A stretch of DNA of 64,000 nucleotides from Paraphysomonas bandaiensis (GCA_965644295.1 CBFFRP010000346.1:35221-99220), one strand, 5' to 3'. Positions 25,523 through 37,075 are shown, counted from the stretch's first letter. Translations and numbers: made by a program. The notes: generated from the letters alone by a model not told the origin.

Positions 25523-26111
25523 ATGAGGTACATTGGTACAAACAGATGTAGGAACCCATATTTAATTCAATTATATGACGGCAACAGCACAGACAACCAC
25601 GACACCCTGTTGCTAATGCCGGAACAATATCATATAAACATGAAGGTGAGTCACCTGTATTTATATTCGAGGAATAGTGTTTGATTTTGTGGCAGAAGCA
25701 TCTAATACAATCAAGCAACACCACAACACCACTGCCTACATGTTACTGTATTATACAAGTGTTGGACACAGAGGCTGTATATGTTCTGATAATTTCGTCC
25801 TCACCACCTGCAGAAATTGACCAACCACGACCAAAAAAATATCTGTTTGCATGCTGCTGTGTGTGTGGATGACGATGATTTGTCGAAGTACTACAGTGCT
25901 GCTCTTGAGTAAAAACATTGCAGGTGATGGGTGGGATGGGGCGGAGGTATATGAATTTTCGAAACCACCACCTGCAGCGTATGGTACGCAGCATAAGACT
26001 TCTAAGTCGTCAATTAGCTGGCCTCAAGAAACAGTGACCCACCTTAAAGTTCTGTACAATGGACCCGTCTTCCTTTTTGGCAGGTACTGTTTCTGGCGCG
26101 TTGGCTACTGA
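25523..26111 (+). CDS. Putative three-exon small gene, unknown
   Basis: I do not recognise this. Three exons (25523-25645, 25696-25858, 25924-26111) join through good GT-AG sites with compatible phases to give 157 aa. Features are WPQETVTHLKVLYNGPVFLFG near the end (split: WPQETVTHLKV, LYNGPVFLFG) and a Pro/Asp-rich middle. The last exon overlaps the first exon of the guanylate kinase gene in another frame, so either this is a spurious model or it represents alternative upstream exons of that gene. It lies head-to-head with SMG7, so the region must contain a promoter for at least one of them. Confidence 0.28.
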
Positions 26112-27098
26112 AACAAAGGAATCGATATTGGGTCAGGAATTGGAAAAATTACAGGAGAAAAAGGTTCATACATAGCAGTTTACTTGCACCTATTAACAAT
26201 CATAGCAGAATAAGCTGAAGGAGGACAACACGAAATATGTTTCTAATCATCCTGAGCTTAGTGTAATCATTGACGAGTTTGTAGCTGATGTATTGCAAAA
26301 GAAACCTCATGTAAATATCTTGTCTGGAGTTTTTATTGTGTATAACAATTGTGGTGCCAATGTTTAGGATATTGTTAAATTTGGGGAGAAGTTCTTTTCT
26401 AAACGAGCAAGGAAATCCCAAAAGGTACACTCAGTCAAGCGTACCTGTGATTATCTTTGATATGGATATTGTAGATCAATGATTTAAGTGGATTACCACC
26501 ACTTGTAATTGCTGGTCCATCTGGCGTTGGGAAGGGAACTATTATTAGCAAGCTTGTGGCAAGTTATCCTGCCTTGTTTGGTTTCTCTGTCAGTCATACC
26601 ACGCGAGCACCACGAGCTGGGGAAGTCGATGGTGTTCAATATAATTTTGTTAGTAGTGATGAGATGACCGAAGCAATAAGCGCCGGGAAATTTATTGAAC
26701 ACGCTCACGTACATTCCAATTATTATGGCACCAGTTTTGAAGCTGTGCAGTGTATTCAGGCCGAGGGAAAGATCTGCATACTTGATATTGATATTCAGGG
26801 AGTTCAGAGTGTTAAGGGCTCAGGACTGGACTGCAGGTATATTTTTATTGCCCCACCCACTATCGACGAATTAGAGCGACGACTAAGGGGACGGATGAGC
26901 GAAAGCGACGATAAGATTCGTATTCGACTAGAAAATGCGCGGGGAGAAATTGCGTATGGTATGGAGAAAGGGAACTTTGATGCGGTAGTTGTTAATGACA
27001 GTATTGAAACGACATTTGAAGAAATTGTCCGATTTCTCAGACACTGGTATCCTAATTTTGAATTCGGTGGTGTTCCCGATGACGAAGAGGAAGATTAA
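26059..27098 (+). CDS. Guanylate kinase with N-terminal RIIa-like docking domain
   Basis: Guanylate kinase converts GMP and ATP to GDP and ADP. Four exons (26059-26163, 26209-26310, 26368-26424, 26475-27098) give 295 aa. The kinase part (~100-285) has the P-loop GPSGVGKG (~102-109), the GMP-binding segment SVSHTTRAPRAGEVDGVQY (start ~130), and DIDIQGVQS, APP and RLENA motifs, so it should be active. Upstream, after a short coiled coil, residues ~45-85 read PELSVIIDEFVADVLQKKP...DIVKFGEKFF. This matches the RIIa/Dpy-30 dimerisation-docking pattern found in PKA regulatory subunits and several flagellar proteins. That part is a pattern match only. It suggests anchoring to an AKAP-type helix, possibly in a flagellum. 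The C-terminus is acidic (DDEEED). Confidence 0.9.
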
Positions 27099-27490
27099 CA
27101 AATTTGCAATTTAAATGTTGCTTATACCGTACCATAATCAACATATGTCTTGTAACAAAGTTTTGAGTAATAATTAATCGTAATGTTTACACAGAGTGGT
27201 CAAGACGACGCGAATTGGATCTAATTATATGTCTATGGTTACTACTCGCAATGTGCCATACACTATGTGTAATATGATACTGTGGAAGATATTCCAGTTT
27301 ATATGTGAGTACCTAAAAAAAGTAATGTCACATACTTAGTACACACTCCTGATTATAAATGAGGGCAACATTATTCAACCTATAGAGGATAGAGAAGATA
27401 ATACTACATTATCTTAAAAACACTCAGTTCTATATATAGCAGTAAATGTCATTATCGGGTTGCCATTAACGGTAGTGCAGTTCCCGGCAA
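27099..27490. other. Intergenic, nothing recognised
   Basis: AT-rich 3' flank of the guanylate kinase gene. No ORF or repeat recognised. Confidence 0.4.
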
Positions 27491-27598
27491 TTATAATGGC
27501 ATTAATGACAAAGGTCCCGGGATATATAATGGCAGCAGTGCCTTCCCCTCCATATATTGGTTGGCAACCTCCAGAACATCTGGATCATGCTCACAAGC
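27491..27598 (-). pseudogene. 3' part of an ORF split by nested transposons
   Basis: Together with 34852-34614 this forms one ORF. Removing everything between the two TCACAAGC copies (27591-27598 and 34614-34621) joins 34852-34614 to 27590-27491 in frame, for 112 codons plus a TAA stop (27493-27491). The 3' part includes HDPDVLEVANQYMEGKA and LYIPGPLSLMP. I do not recognise the protein. The perfect reading frame across the scar suggests it was a real coding exon when hit. Confidence 0.6.
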
Positions 27599-27717
27599 CA
27601 GGGTTGCGTAACAATTAATTGCAATTAAATTGCAATTATTAGGTATAGCTCGCGCAATTATAATTGCTATTATTGCAATTAATTGCAATTTAATTGTGCC
27701 AATTATTGTCTTAGTTA

Positions 27718-27973
27718 AAATAAGATTTAAGGTTAGTCTTGATATTTAGTAAGAGTATACTTGATATTATTAGAGATAAAGATTGAACGATAAGGCCTAA
27801 TAGTATAATAGCAAGACATGTTGGAGCAGAGCGTTAGCACCACACGTGTGCGTATCTTGTACAGTCGCGTATCATGTATAGTTTGGTAATTATTCAGTCT
27901 ATTTGGTATTTCATTGTATACGTGTGTTGTATTCACGCGTTAAGAGATATACGTGAATCAATGATTCCTAATA
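27718..27973 (-). repeat. 3' LTR of Copia element 2
   Basis: About 256 bp. On the minus strand it begins TATTAGGAATC and ends near ATCTTATTT. Preceded on the plus strand by AGTTA. Confidence 0.9.
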
Positions 27974-27984
27974 CTCCCCCTCAA
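27974..27984 (-). other. Polypurine tract of Copia element 2
   Basis: The plus strand reads CTCCCCCTCAA, i.e. a TTGAGGGGGAG purine tract on the minus strand directly before the 3' LTR, matching element 1. Confidence 0.7.
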
Positions 27985-28138
27985 TGAATTAATCATATGA
28001 TGTATACATAGATATATGAATATAGGTGTATATTTTTGGAGATAGTTCTACTGAGGGTAAAACTCACGAGTGTAATCACAGATTGTGGATTACACTGATG
28101 TCAACATACAGCATACTCGTGGGAAACTCCGTAGATCT

Positions 28139-31100
28139 CTAAGTCATCCATTGTGGTCTCTTGGTTGAGTTCTCTGCCGGTGGGATAGATACTTTTGTTC
28201 TTTTATTGCTAGCAGGTATGTTGATACCTCCCCCCCCCATTAGTGAATCCCGCAATCTGTGGAACGTGTTTGATGTGAGGGGTTTAGTTAGAATGTCGGC
28301 CAGCATCTCGTTTGTAGGCATGTAATCAACGATAATAGAGTGCGATGCGACTTGTTCTCTTATGAAGTGATATCTGATGGCGATATGTTTTGTTCGTCGG
28401 TGGTGTACGGGGTTTAGGCATATAGTTGAATTGCACCTTTGTTGTCACACCATATGGTTGTTGAGTATGGCATGTGGAAGCCCAATTCCGAGAGTAGTGA
28501 CCGTAGCCAAATAGCTTATTGACATGCTGTTGATAGTGCCATGTACTCCGCTTCTGTAGAGGATAGAGCTACAGTGGTCTGGAGTCGTGATTGCCAGGAA
28601 ATAAGACAATTTCCAATAATGAAGCAAAACGCTGTGGTCGACCTGCGAGTTAAGTTGCAGCGTGCCCAATCACTGTCAGCGAATCCAGTTAAGGTAACAG
28701 ACTTCTCGGAGTACTGTAGACCTTGATCGATGGTGCCTTTGAGGTACCTAAGTATGTTTAGTGCGGCTTTTTTGTATGTAGTTAGATTTGGATTAGTACT
28801 GAAACGAGCAAGGGTGTTTACGGCATATGCAATATCAGGTCTAGTGCACACAGCAATATACATAAGTGAACCTATGAGCTCCTTGTAAGGAAAATTTTGG
28901 ACAAATTCTTGATTTACTTGGGATAGTTGTTCCTTTTCGAGAATGTCTATATGAAAATTTGTTGTCATGGGGTGACTACGTGGCTTGCAATCTTCCATGT
29001 TGAATCTGTGGAGTAGGTTCCGTATGTATTGAGATTGATTTAGTGTCGTAGTTCGATTCTGTATATATCCTGTTTGTGACGAATATGCCGAGGTAGTAAT
29101 CTAGGAGGCCGAGATCATGAATGTCGAATTTTTCAGCTAACGAATTCTTGATTCGGATGATGTCAGTCCTACTTTTAGCGGCGATAATGATGTCATCGAC
29201 GTAAACTGCCAGAATTATGGGTCGACCATTGATTGATTTCGTGAATATGCACGGGTCGGACACTAATCTGGTAAAACCACAGTCTAACAAATAATTAGTA
29301 CAACATTTATACCAATTTAACCCGGACTGTTTGAGTCCGTATATGCTCTTTAGAAGTCTGAGGACTTTACCGTTTGGAACATTGAGACCAGCAGGTGGAT
29401 ACATGTAAATTTCCTCTTGGAGGTCTGCATTGATGTAAGCAGTGGAGAAATCTACCTGGTGAAGCTCCAACCCAAGTATAGTTGCTAGTGCTATGACTGT
29501 TCTCATTGATGTGGCCTTTGCGACTGGGCTGTAGGTTTCGTTGTAGTCTTTACCCTCGACCTGGGAGAAACCTTGAGCCACTAACCTCGCCTTGAAGGTA
29601 ACCTCATCTCGCTTGAACTTTACCCTAAACACGAATTCTTTGTTATCCTCCAACAGCCTTTGCTCTCTAGAGACTTGATTTCTTTGTTGATGGCTCTTAG
29701 CCATTGTTCCTTGTACCTGCCTGATAGAGTGCCTCACCAACATTGTTAGGTGTGTTAGGTACATCATTGCTACATGTGTCATTTGCATGCATAATGATGT
29801 CAACATCATTCATGTATAATGTTCTGTAACTATCATGTTTATCAGGTGTTTTGTGGTTGTACAGATATCGTTTATCAACATCACAGTGGTATATATTGTC
29901 ACCAAATTTGTGTACATTCATGATTACCCTTTTTCTAGTCTGCCTCTTGCTGTGGAGACTTTTCTTTACGCAACGGCTCACCTTGTGACGGTGGGGTGTC
30001 CTTACACCTGTAATTGCGCCATCCGGGCTTTGCCGGCTCCTGTCACCCTGGGAATTCGCAGTCTTGATAGCTCGTTTGACTTTACGAGCAGGGTGATCAC
30101 GCTTGTTGTCACCCCGTGCCTCCTTCGGCACTGTATTCCGCTGAGCTTCTGCTGTGCGGCGAGGCCTTGCCTCCTTTTCATTTGAGTAGGGTCCTCTCAA
30201 ATGGCTGTGACTCCCGCCCCGTGTGGCGTCATGACGGCTATCGGTTGAACTGCTCCTCCCTGGAGCTGTTCCTTCCACGGGGCATCCTGGTTCCTCTTGC
30301 GGGGGTGATACCGCGTTCTGATAACTAAAGTGCTCGGCAGTGTATCTTTCGATGTCCGCAGTGTGTATTGGGTCATTTAACTCGATGACCCGCCCTTCAT
30401 TTTCTCGTGGGGCCAATCCTCTGTAAGCAGCCACGTGGCCTTTGATGACTGTGATTCTTGTCGTGATGTATTGGAGGCCATCCTGTGGATCTGTGTGGGT
30501 TATTCCAACGAGGTATTGGAAGCTCTCGGTTGTTCGATTCTCTGAATTTTCTTCTCTCAGTGATGATTCGATTTCAGCGTAATAGTTTTCTTTGACGTCG
30601 GGGATGCACTCATTGAAAAAGACGTGACTTGAGATATAACAAAGTCCTTGAGTGAAGGTACATATATGACGTACCCTGGTCCATCCTCTCGGTATCCCAT
30701 GAAGTACCCAATATGGCTCTGTGGAGACCAATCGTTTCTTCTCTGAGACTTGTCTATGAATGTATGGCATTTGCAGCCCCAAATCCTGGCGTAAGATAAA
30801 TCGGGGGCCTCGTCGTGGGTGAACTGATACGGTGATATGAATCCCTTTGCAGTGGCGCATGGCAGGCGATTTTTCATATGCGTGACGGTGGACATGGCAT
30901 GTTCCCAGAAGTTGGGTGGTAGGCCTGAGTTGCAAATGGATGCAAGCGTTCATTCCTTGGTCGTGCGCCATGGTCGTTCTTGAATGGGGTTGTCTTCAGG
31001 CGTGTATGGAGCGTTAAAGGTCCAGGTTGATCCTAATTTTCTCAGCAAGTTCAGTACACGATGTGATACTAGTTCACGGCCACCATCAGCATGATAGTGT

Positions 31101-31760
31101 ATTAGCCGTTTGCCTTTCGAATGCAGATAATCCACAATTTTCTGAATGCACTCAATGACAAAATCCTCGGTTCTGTGTTTTCCATAGAATGTCCAACTGT
31201 ATCTTGAAGCTGCATCGGTAGCTCCGAAGACTACGGTGTTTCCTGTGACTATTGCTGGAGGTGAAAATGGTCCAGTAAAATCAACTGCTATAAGTCCTCC
31301 AAGCTCCTGCGATCTTCTGGTTTTTGTCGGTATCATTTGCCTTGTCTCGCGCCTATGTTTCCTCCTGTGAGCCTTGCCTTGTGCGCAGCCATCACACAGG
31401 CCTTCTGGTAGCTGTGTGGCGAGCTCAGGTCGGATTTTGAAATGGTGATTCCTTTTTTACAAGATTCAACTTTAGTGCTTTTTGAATTAAGCCAATGGAT
31501 GCGTGAGTCAACCTTCGATGTGCCAGGGAAATCGAGGAACCGCTGGATGTAGATGCCAAGTTGCACTGGTCTTGGATGTAACCTAAATCGGATAATTTGA
31601 CCTCGTGTATAGACCGTTTTGTTTCCTGGCTGTGGTTAACAAAATTCCATCGTGGTATATGCGTGCCTCGTTTTGTCCGAATACTATGTTGCAGTCGGCG
31701 TCTGTTGTCAACTGGCTGATAGAAATTAAAGTCTTTGACGCATCTGAAACTAACTTGCAC
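28139..31760 (-). pseudogene. Copia element 2 pol remnants (integrase, RT, RNase H)
   Basis: Fragments appear in the expected order from high to low coordinates. GAG-pre-integrase (LAHRRLTHASIGLIQKAL) is near 31500 and the integrase core (VDFTGP ... YHADGGRELVS ... PEDNPIQER) is at 31336-30950. Integrase C-terminus and linker lie at 30971-29700. RT with AVYVDDIIIAAK is at 29700-28980. RNase H fragments (DSDWARC, STEAEYMALS) are at 28998-28516, with a tail at 28321-28139. Frames change several times, including near 30960, 29750, 28990 and 28510, so the copy is not functional. Confidence 0.88.
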
Positions 31761-31767
31761 TTTCTGA

Positions 31768-33770
31768 TCAGTCCAAGCTTGCCGTATCCCAATGCCTGCA
31801 TTTCTGATCCTGATTTGGCGGTGTAAATAGTGGTTTGGTCATAAGTGAATTCGGAGAGTAAGCTTCGTGCTGCTGTAATTGATATTGTGCAGCCAGAGAG
31901 TCTAGAATGCCGAAGTCCTGCTTCTCGTGTTCCGTATGTAGGACGTGATTGTCTGTGATCATCCCAGAGAATGCACTGTAGTCATTGTCATCGTTTGGCC
32001 CCTCATCGTCATAGTCTTCCAGTCTTAAGTTCGAATCCCGATGACTGTTTCTTGGAGTGATGCCCTTTCCCTCTTTTGTCGTCGTTTCGTTTGTTTGTGG
32101 ACTTCTGCATCTGTTGTATGTGTTCCCACGAGTGCTTGCACTCTGCTGCAATGTGGTTGGATCCATTGCATCTGAAGCACTTAACTTCGCGTGACTTTGC
32201 ACTTGTAGCTCTGCTGGACTTGTTGAATTTCTTGTGTTTCGTTGGATTTCGCTGCCCGTTGTGCTTTTGCTTTTTCGATTGACGGAGGTTAAACGGCTGT
32301 TTGCCTGTTGAGCTGTAGTTTGCGCTATCCCGTTTGGTTTCCGTATTTTGTGATAGTAGGGAGCCTACAGTGGAATGCTCGAATGCTCTCAATCTTCTTA
32401 TCAGCGTTTTATAATCATCAATTGGGTTCATTTGGAGGTTGATTGCCAGGTCCTTATAGGTCTGGTTCTCATTTGAGACCATCCCTTGTCGTATTCTTGA
32501 AATGAGGTCTTGTTCAGAGACTTTGTGGCCATGTGTAGCGAGCTTTAATCGCAATTTTTCGACTTCGTCCAGGAATTGATTGATTGTTTGAGCTTGCTTG
32601 ATTGCAGTTGGCCAATGAGGTCGGTTATCGTATCATTTGAGGTCTTGTCTTTGAAATGCTTTAAGTCGATGTGATGAACAAACCTGGAGAAGCGCTCTAA
32701 ACCTGGTAAAATTTTGAAAATGTCGATTTATGTTGAGTTTTTGATGCTTTTTGCAATAAATACTGCAGCAGGTGTGAAGAGAACATGTTTTTAAAGACAT
32801 TTAATAAGTTTTATATTAGTTACAGGCCAAAAACGTGAGAATGTAACGGTTACACTATACATGATATATGCGTACTATAGTGTACGTATCTATGTACAGC
32901 AAAGTTCTGTTGGCTAATTAAAAATACTTACAAGCGATAATCAATAGAACTTCTGGCACGATAATCAGAATGATTGATTGCGTAGTTTACATGATGCTGC
33001 AGAAGAAAAAGGACTGTCACTACGCTTCAAAGGCATTTCATGTAAGCTTTTACCCTGCCGTAAGTAGCTAGAAACTACACTGTGTTTCATTTATAGTATT
33101 ATCTTTAAAGTAATATAGTATCTAATCATGTATTGTATGTGTATAATGTATAATATATAGTTACGTTGATGTGAGATTTTCATAAGTATTATTACAGTAG
33201 ATTTATATGAAAAGTAACAATATAATACAATATTTTAGTAAAATATTTTTAAAATATATATAATTGAAAATATACAACAACTAAATTGTAATTAACATTA
33301 ACCCTAGTCTTCAAATAAGTACTTATACGACACTTTTCCATATATGAAACCTGGTGAAATCACTTTACCAGGTTTCACGATCACACCAACTTTTTTCGAT
33401 CTCTGGCCATGCCCTTTTTCCATCTCCTCCAGGGACTGTTTCGATAATATCCTCTCTGCTTCTTCGTTTTGGCCAATCACCGCGCTGGATAGAAGTGACC
33501 ATCATAGGTAATTGTTGCCCTCCTCGAAATACTGCATATTTTCGTCGTAGGCGTTTTTCCTCTACTGTTTCTTCCTCTTGAAGTATAGGCTCCTCTGGCG
33601 CATCATTTCTTAGGATGTATACTATCTTGGGCTTTCGAAAGAACCAGGCTCAACTTTTCTTCTGCCATTTCGAGAAGTTCTTGGCGTCGAAGGGTGGCAT
33701 GGAATCCTTCCTCTTGTCCGATGAGTCGGAGTCGGAGTTATCGTAACTGTTAGAGTCTTAGGACTCATCC
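31768..33770 (-). pseudogene. Copia element 2 gag remnant, split by an insertion
   Basis: The N-terminal piece (33760-33401) carries PPFDAKNFSKWQKK and GGDGKRAWPE; the rest resumes at 32670 with LKHFKDKTSND and runs through an intact zinc knuckle CFRC...NHIAAEC (around 32190-32160). The two pieces align end to end with the uninterrupted gag of element 1 once the 32671-33395 insertion and one TCGAT copy are discounted. Further frameshifts are present in the N-terminal piece. Confidence 0.8.
32671..33395. mobile_element. ~725-bp AT-rich insertion within Copia 2 gag
   Basis: TCGAT occurs on each side (32666-32670 and 33396-33400), and removing the insert plus one copy restores gag colinearity with element 1. 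Near the ends are inverted motifs: GTGATGAACAAACCTGG at 32671 and CCAGGTTTCACGATCAC at 33369-33385, with further AACCTGGT/ACCAGGTT pairs inside. It has no ORF and is very AT-rich. It is probably a non-autonomous DNA element. About 10 bp at the right end (ACCAACTTTT) are unexplained. Confidence 0.6.
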
Positions 33771-33777
33771 GCCGCCA

Positions 33778-34035
33778 AAATAAGATTTAAGGTTAGTCTT
33801 GATATTTAGTAAGAATATACTTGATAATTTATTAGAGATAAAGATTGAACTATAAGGCCTAATAGTATAATAGCAAGACATGTTGGAGCAGAGCGTTAGC
33901 ACCACACGTGTGCGTATTTTGTACAGTCGCGTATCATGTATAGTTTGGTAATTATTCAGTCTATTTGGTATTTCATTGTATACGTGTGTTGTATTCACGC
34001 GTTAAGAGATATACGTGAATCAATGATTCCTAATA
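33778..34035 (-). repeat. 5' LTR of Copia element 2
   Basis: 258 bp, partner of 27718-27973. Its inner end is followed on the minus strand by the primer-binding site TGGCGGCGGATGA (33777-33765). Confidence 0.9.
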
Positions 34036-34613
34036 AGTTACTCATTGCAAACACGTATAGCATCTTCAACCGTATGATGATATAATTGACAGAATATGAT
34101 AATCCATGTCCATACCGCTGCGCATCTAGTTCGTAGTAAACTGTAAACTTCAACCCTGCAGTGTCCTGTAAGGCATCCAGGTTCGGGAGAACATGATTGC
34201 CACACTACATATAGATATATATCTTCAACCAGAGGGGTATTGAGCATTACATATGCACTATGGACTATGGATCGAGCTGAAGTAAGTTTTGTAGCTCAAA
34301 ATCAAGAGGAAAGACACATAATCGACCGTTCAAAAAACAGTACCTTTTTTAATGTAAAGAAAACGTTATATATATAACGAGAAGCCACCTTCCCACTATT
34401 GTAATAGCCATTAAGGGCAATAAATCGCCATCGTCCTCAGTGTTTTTCAACTTCTAATTCTAATAATATTATGTGCTCTTATACTATATAGTTAATATAA
34501 TTGCAATTAATTGCAATTTAATTGCAACCTTACAGCGAGCAATTGTAATTGCAATTATTACGTATGTTCCATGCAATTACAATTGTAATTCAATTAATTG
34601 TTACGCAGCCCTG

Positions 34614-34852
34614 TCACAAGCCCCCCAAATCGTCGCAACCCAAGTATCATTTCGTTCATGCCATCGCTGTCGTGCTCTGCCTCCTCCAGTAGGTTTCGAC
34701 TCTAACCCCAGGTGATTTCGGTTCTTCTTCATCAGACGAATTCTGATCTTATGAGCTGATACCTCAGCCTGATACTTGTCAAACTTCAGCACCTTGTTGT
34801 TCTCCTTCGCCTCATCAGAGCTACCATTCGCTACCATGTTAGAATTGGACAT
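34614..34852 (-). pseudogene. 5' part of an ORF split by nested transposons
   Basis: Starts at ATG 34852-34850 and runs to the hAT-like insertion point, where TCACAAGC (34614-34621) is the retained target copy. It is hydrophilic and Lys/Arg-rich in the middle (KIRIRLMKKNRNHLG) and contains GGGRARQRWHERNDTW. See the 27491-27598 entry for the in-frame continuation. Function unknown. It may be one exon of a larger gene, since upstream sequence was not resolved. Confidence 0.6.
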
Positions 34853-37075
34853 TTCACTGAAGTTAACTTTGCTCTACACGTAAACCTTATCCTTGCTATG
34901 TTGAACACAATACACTTTCAAGTAAGAAATTATTATTATTATTCTGAACACTTCACTACATATTCGTGTAACATCTGATGAAACATCTGTTCTCAGCAAC
35001 ATCTGTTTATCATATGTTCATCAGTCAGCTCTATATCTTGTATTGGCACACATAAGTAACTGAATTTAATTCCTTTGTAAGTATAATCACCCGTTACACC
35101 TATGAGTTGACTTCACCTATTGCACACTATCAACTCACTTCAATTGCACAATACCCTTGGAAAACTATATTCAGCATATACAATAGTTAAGAAAGTTATT
35201 GTTTATAATCAAAATTCGGCCGGATATATGGCTTACGGAGTTAATCGGTGTACGGATGAACCTTTTTAGGTATTGCTTTGGATTGAATACGAGACATGAG
35301 TATATTTTTATTCGAACAGCGAAAGCAGATGCAGTAACAGCTACGCTATTGCTTTGTTTTATGGGTGCAAGCGTTTTATAATATAACATCCTCATTCTAG
35401 GTCTCAAGTTGGATGCTGTTTCCATCGGGTGATTCTTATTCCTATAAATGTGAGTTTCTGTTCTCTTAATTTGTATCATTAGGGCAGTATGGGGTATGGG
35501 CTTATGACGCAGTCCAACCGTTACTTTCATGGACTACTACGAACTACCTGCGTATCATTGGGGTTGGGGAAGCACAACACTGTTTCAGGTACTAGCCTAT
35601 ACCGTGATTTTTAATACCTTGTATTCGTGTCAAAAAGTAATGTGGACTAGGGTGAGACTCTATGTTGAAAGTAACGTCGGATAAAGAAAGTTAGTAACAC
35701 TATCCTTTATTATCAGTTTGTGGCTTACTAATTGCACTAAAATATCGTATACCGTATAACTACTGTTGCTCACTAACGCATATAATCTAAACATAAATGC
35801 AGATTCAGTTTATCATTAACTCACGATCTCACAAGGAACATACCACAGTTCATAGTGATCAGTTATTTTAAACACTTTGACTAGGTTCAACGTAAATATA
35901 TGCAGTAGAAATAGGTGATTCACCCGTAGTTGCGTCATATATATCTTATAAAGAGGAGAGGTACGAGCGGCCACCCAACTCTGTTCTACTTATTATAGTT
36001 TACGATAAAAGTACGTCGAACGATTGCTAGTATACTTACCTACAATTCGAGTGGAATCAGTTCTTGCAACTTCTCCATAAATAGATCGATATTCAAATCC
36101 TTTTTGTCTCGTGAATTTGTACCCACGAGAGTGAAGCTAATGAAGAGGATGATTACTAAATTTAGTCGCTACTGACCCTAAAATATAATTGAGTCTTTCA
36201 ATTCCTCGACTCTCAGGTAAAATACTTTTCGTACCACCGGCTACCACATTTTCCACAAACTGATAACCTTATTGATTAATGGCATCCTGTTATAATACGA
36301 ATGATGTCATGGAGCAATAGTTTTCTATTTAAAAATAGCTTGAAAGAGTAGACGTACGAATGAAGGATAGGTTTTCGAACTCGGATAGTAGCAGACAGAG
36401 ATCGGAATTGGAGCACTGGCTTGAATATGAGTGTCAGTTACTTCTTTAGCCGAATGATTTTCAACTCGGTAGTGACAGCACTTTCGTTCCCTGCAGTGCA
36501 GTATTGCAATTGGCAATGCCATTGAAGATCCTGCAAAATTATGAACCGCCAGCAATGTATTATTTCGCAATCTACAATCGTATTCCATTGTAGTAAAACA
36601 GAACTGTTGTTTTTGTCAGGAATTCCTACACTTTTTGCCGTTGAATCATCTTCAATTTGAATATATGAATATATTTGCAGTTCTAAAAAAAGAGGGGTTT
36701 TATAGAACGCACAGAATGTTGGTAAAATCCACTATTTTTGAAAAACAGTTGACAAAAAAATAACACTCCCTCTGCTATGTAGGTGATGAAACCACCTTAC
36801 TCGTACATCATCGTCGAAATGTGTGGTAGTCGTGTGACATAGGTAGCATCATTTGCAACGAAGTAATCCCCACCCCATCCCATGCTCCCTCAACTAACTT
36901 GACGTAGACGATATAATCAGCGCATCTTGACTTCCTGAATGACTGACATATAATCACACACTTGGACATGTCACACTGCCATTACTTTATATAAGTTTTA
37001 AATAATTGCGTCCTCGTCATCCAACGGTAACTTAGTTATGAATACCAGACACTAAGTTGAGTGGGTGAAGCTCCA
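34853..37075. other. 2.2-kb AT-rich intergenic region
   Basis: No ORF here has recognisable domains (the longest, minus-strand 35171-35530, looks random). I see no clear repeats shared with the rest of the window. It contains the promoter side of both the RRM gene and the disrupted ORF. Confidence 0.4.

Larger units (their letters stand above)
27718..34035 (-). mobile_element. Ty1/copia LTR retrotransposon, element 2 (degenerate)
   Basis: Transcribed leftwards. LTRs at 33778-34035 (5') and 27718-27973 (3'), with target duplication AGTTA at 27713-27717 and 34036-34040. The order gag, integrase, RT, RNase H is that of Ty1/copia, and the protein fragments are clearly related to element 1 (shared LTR start TATTAGGA, primer site and purine tract). 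LTRs differ by a few indels and substitutions, so it is older than element 1. Pol is broken into at least five frames, and gag is split by a ~725-bp insertion at 32671-33395. It sits inside the hAT-like element. Confidence 0.93.
27599..34613. mobile_element. hAT-like non-autonomous DNA transposon, interrupted by Copia element 2
   Basis: Terminal inverted repeats: the left end is CAGGGTTGCGTAACAATT and the right end (reverse complement of 34613 backwards) is CAGGGCTGCGTAACAATT. The outer 23 bp match with one difference. Flanking 8-bp duplications are identical: TCACAAGC at 27591-27598 and 34614-34621. An 8-bp duplication and CA-G-G-G ends are hallmarks of the hAT superfamily. Without the Copia insertion the element is about 690 bp, rich in TTGCAATT repeats just inside each end, and encodes nothing, so it needs a transposase from elsewhere. 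No transposase is visible in this window. Confidence 0.85.

Noticed and set aside
27599-27717. Two separate AT-rich MITEs, one on each side of Copia 2
   Set aside because: Their ends are inverted relative to each other and flanked by the same 8-bp TCACAAGC, so they are better read as the two ends of one element.
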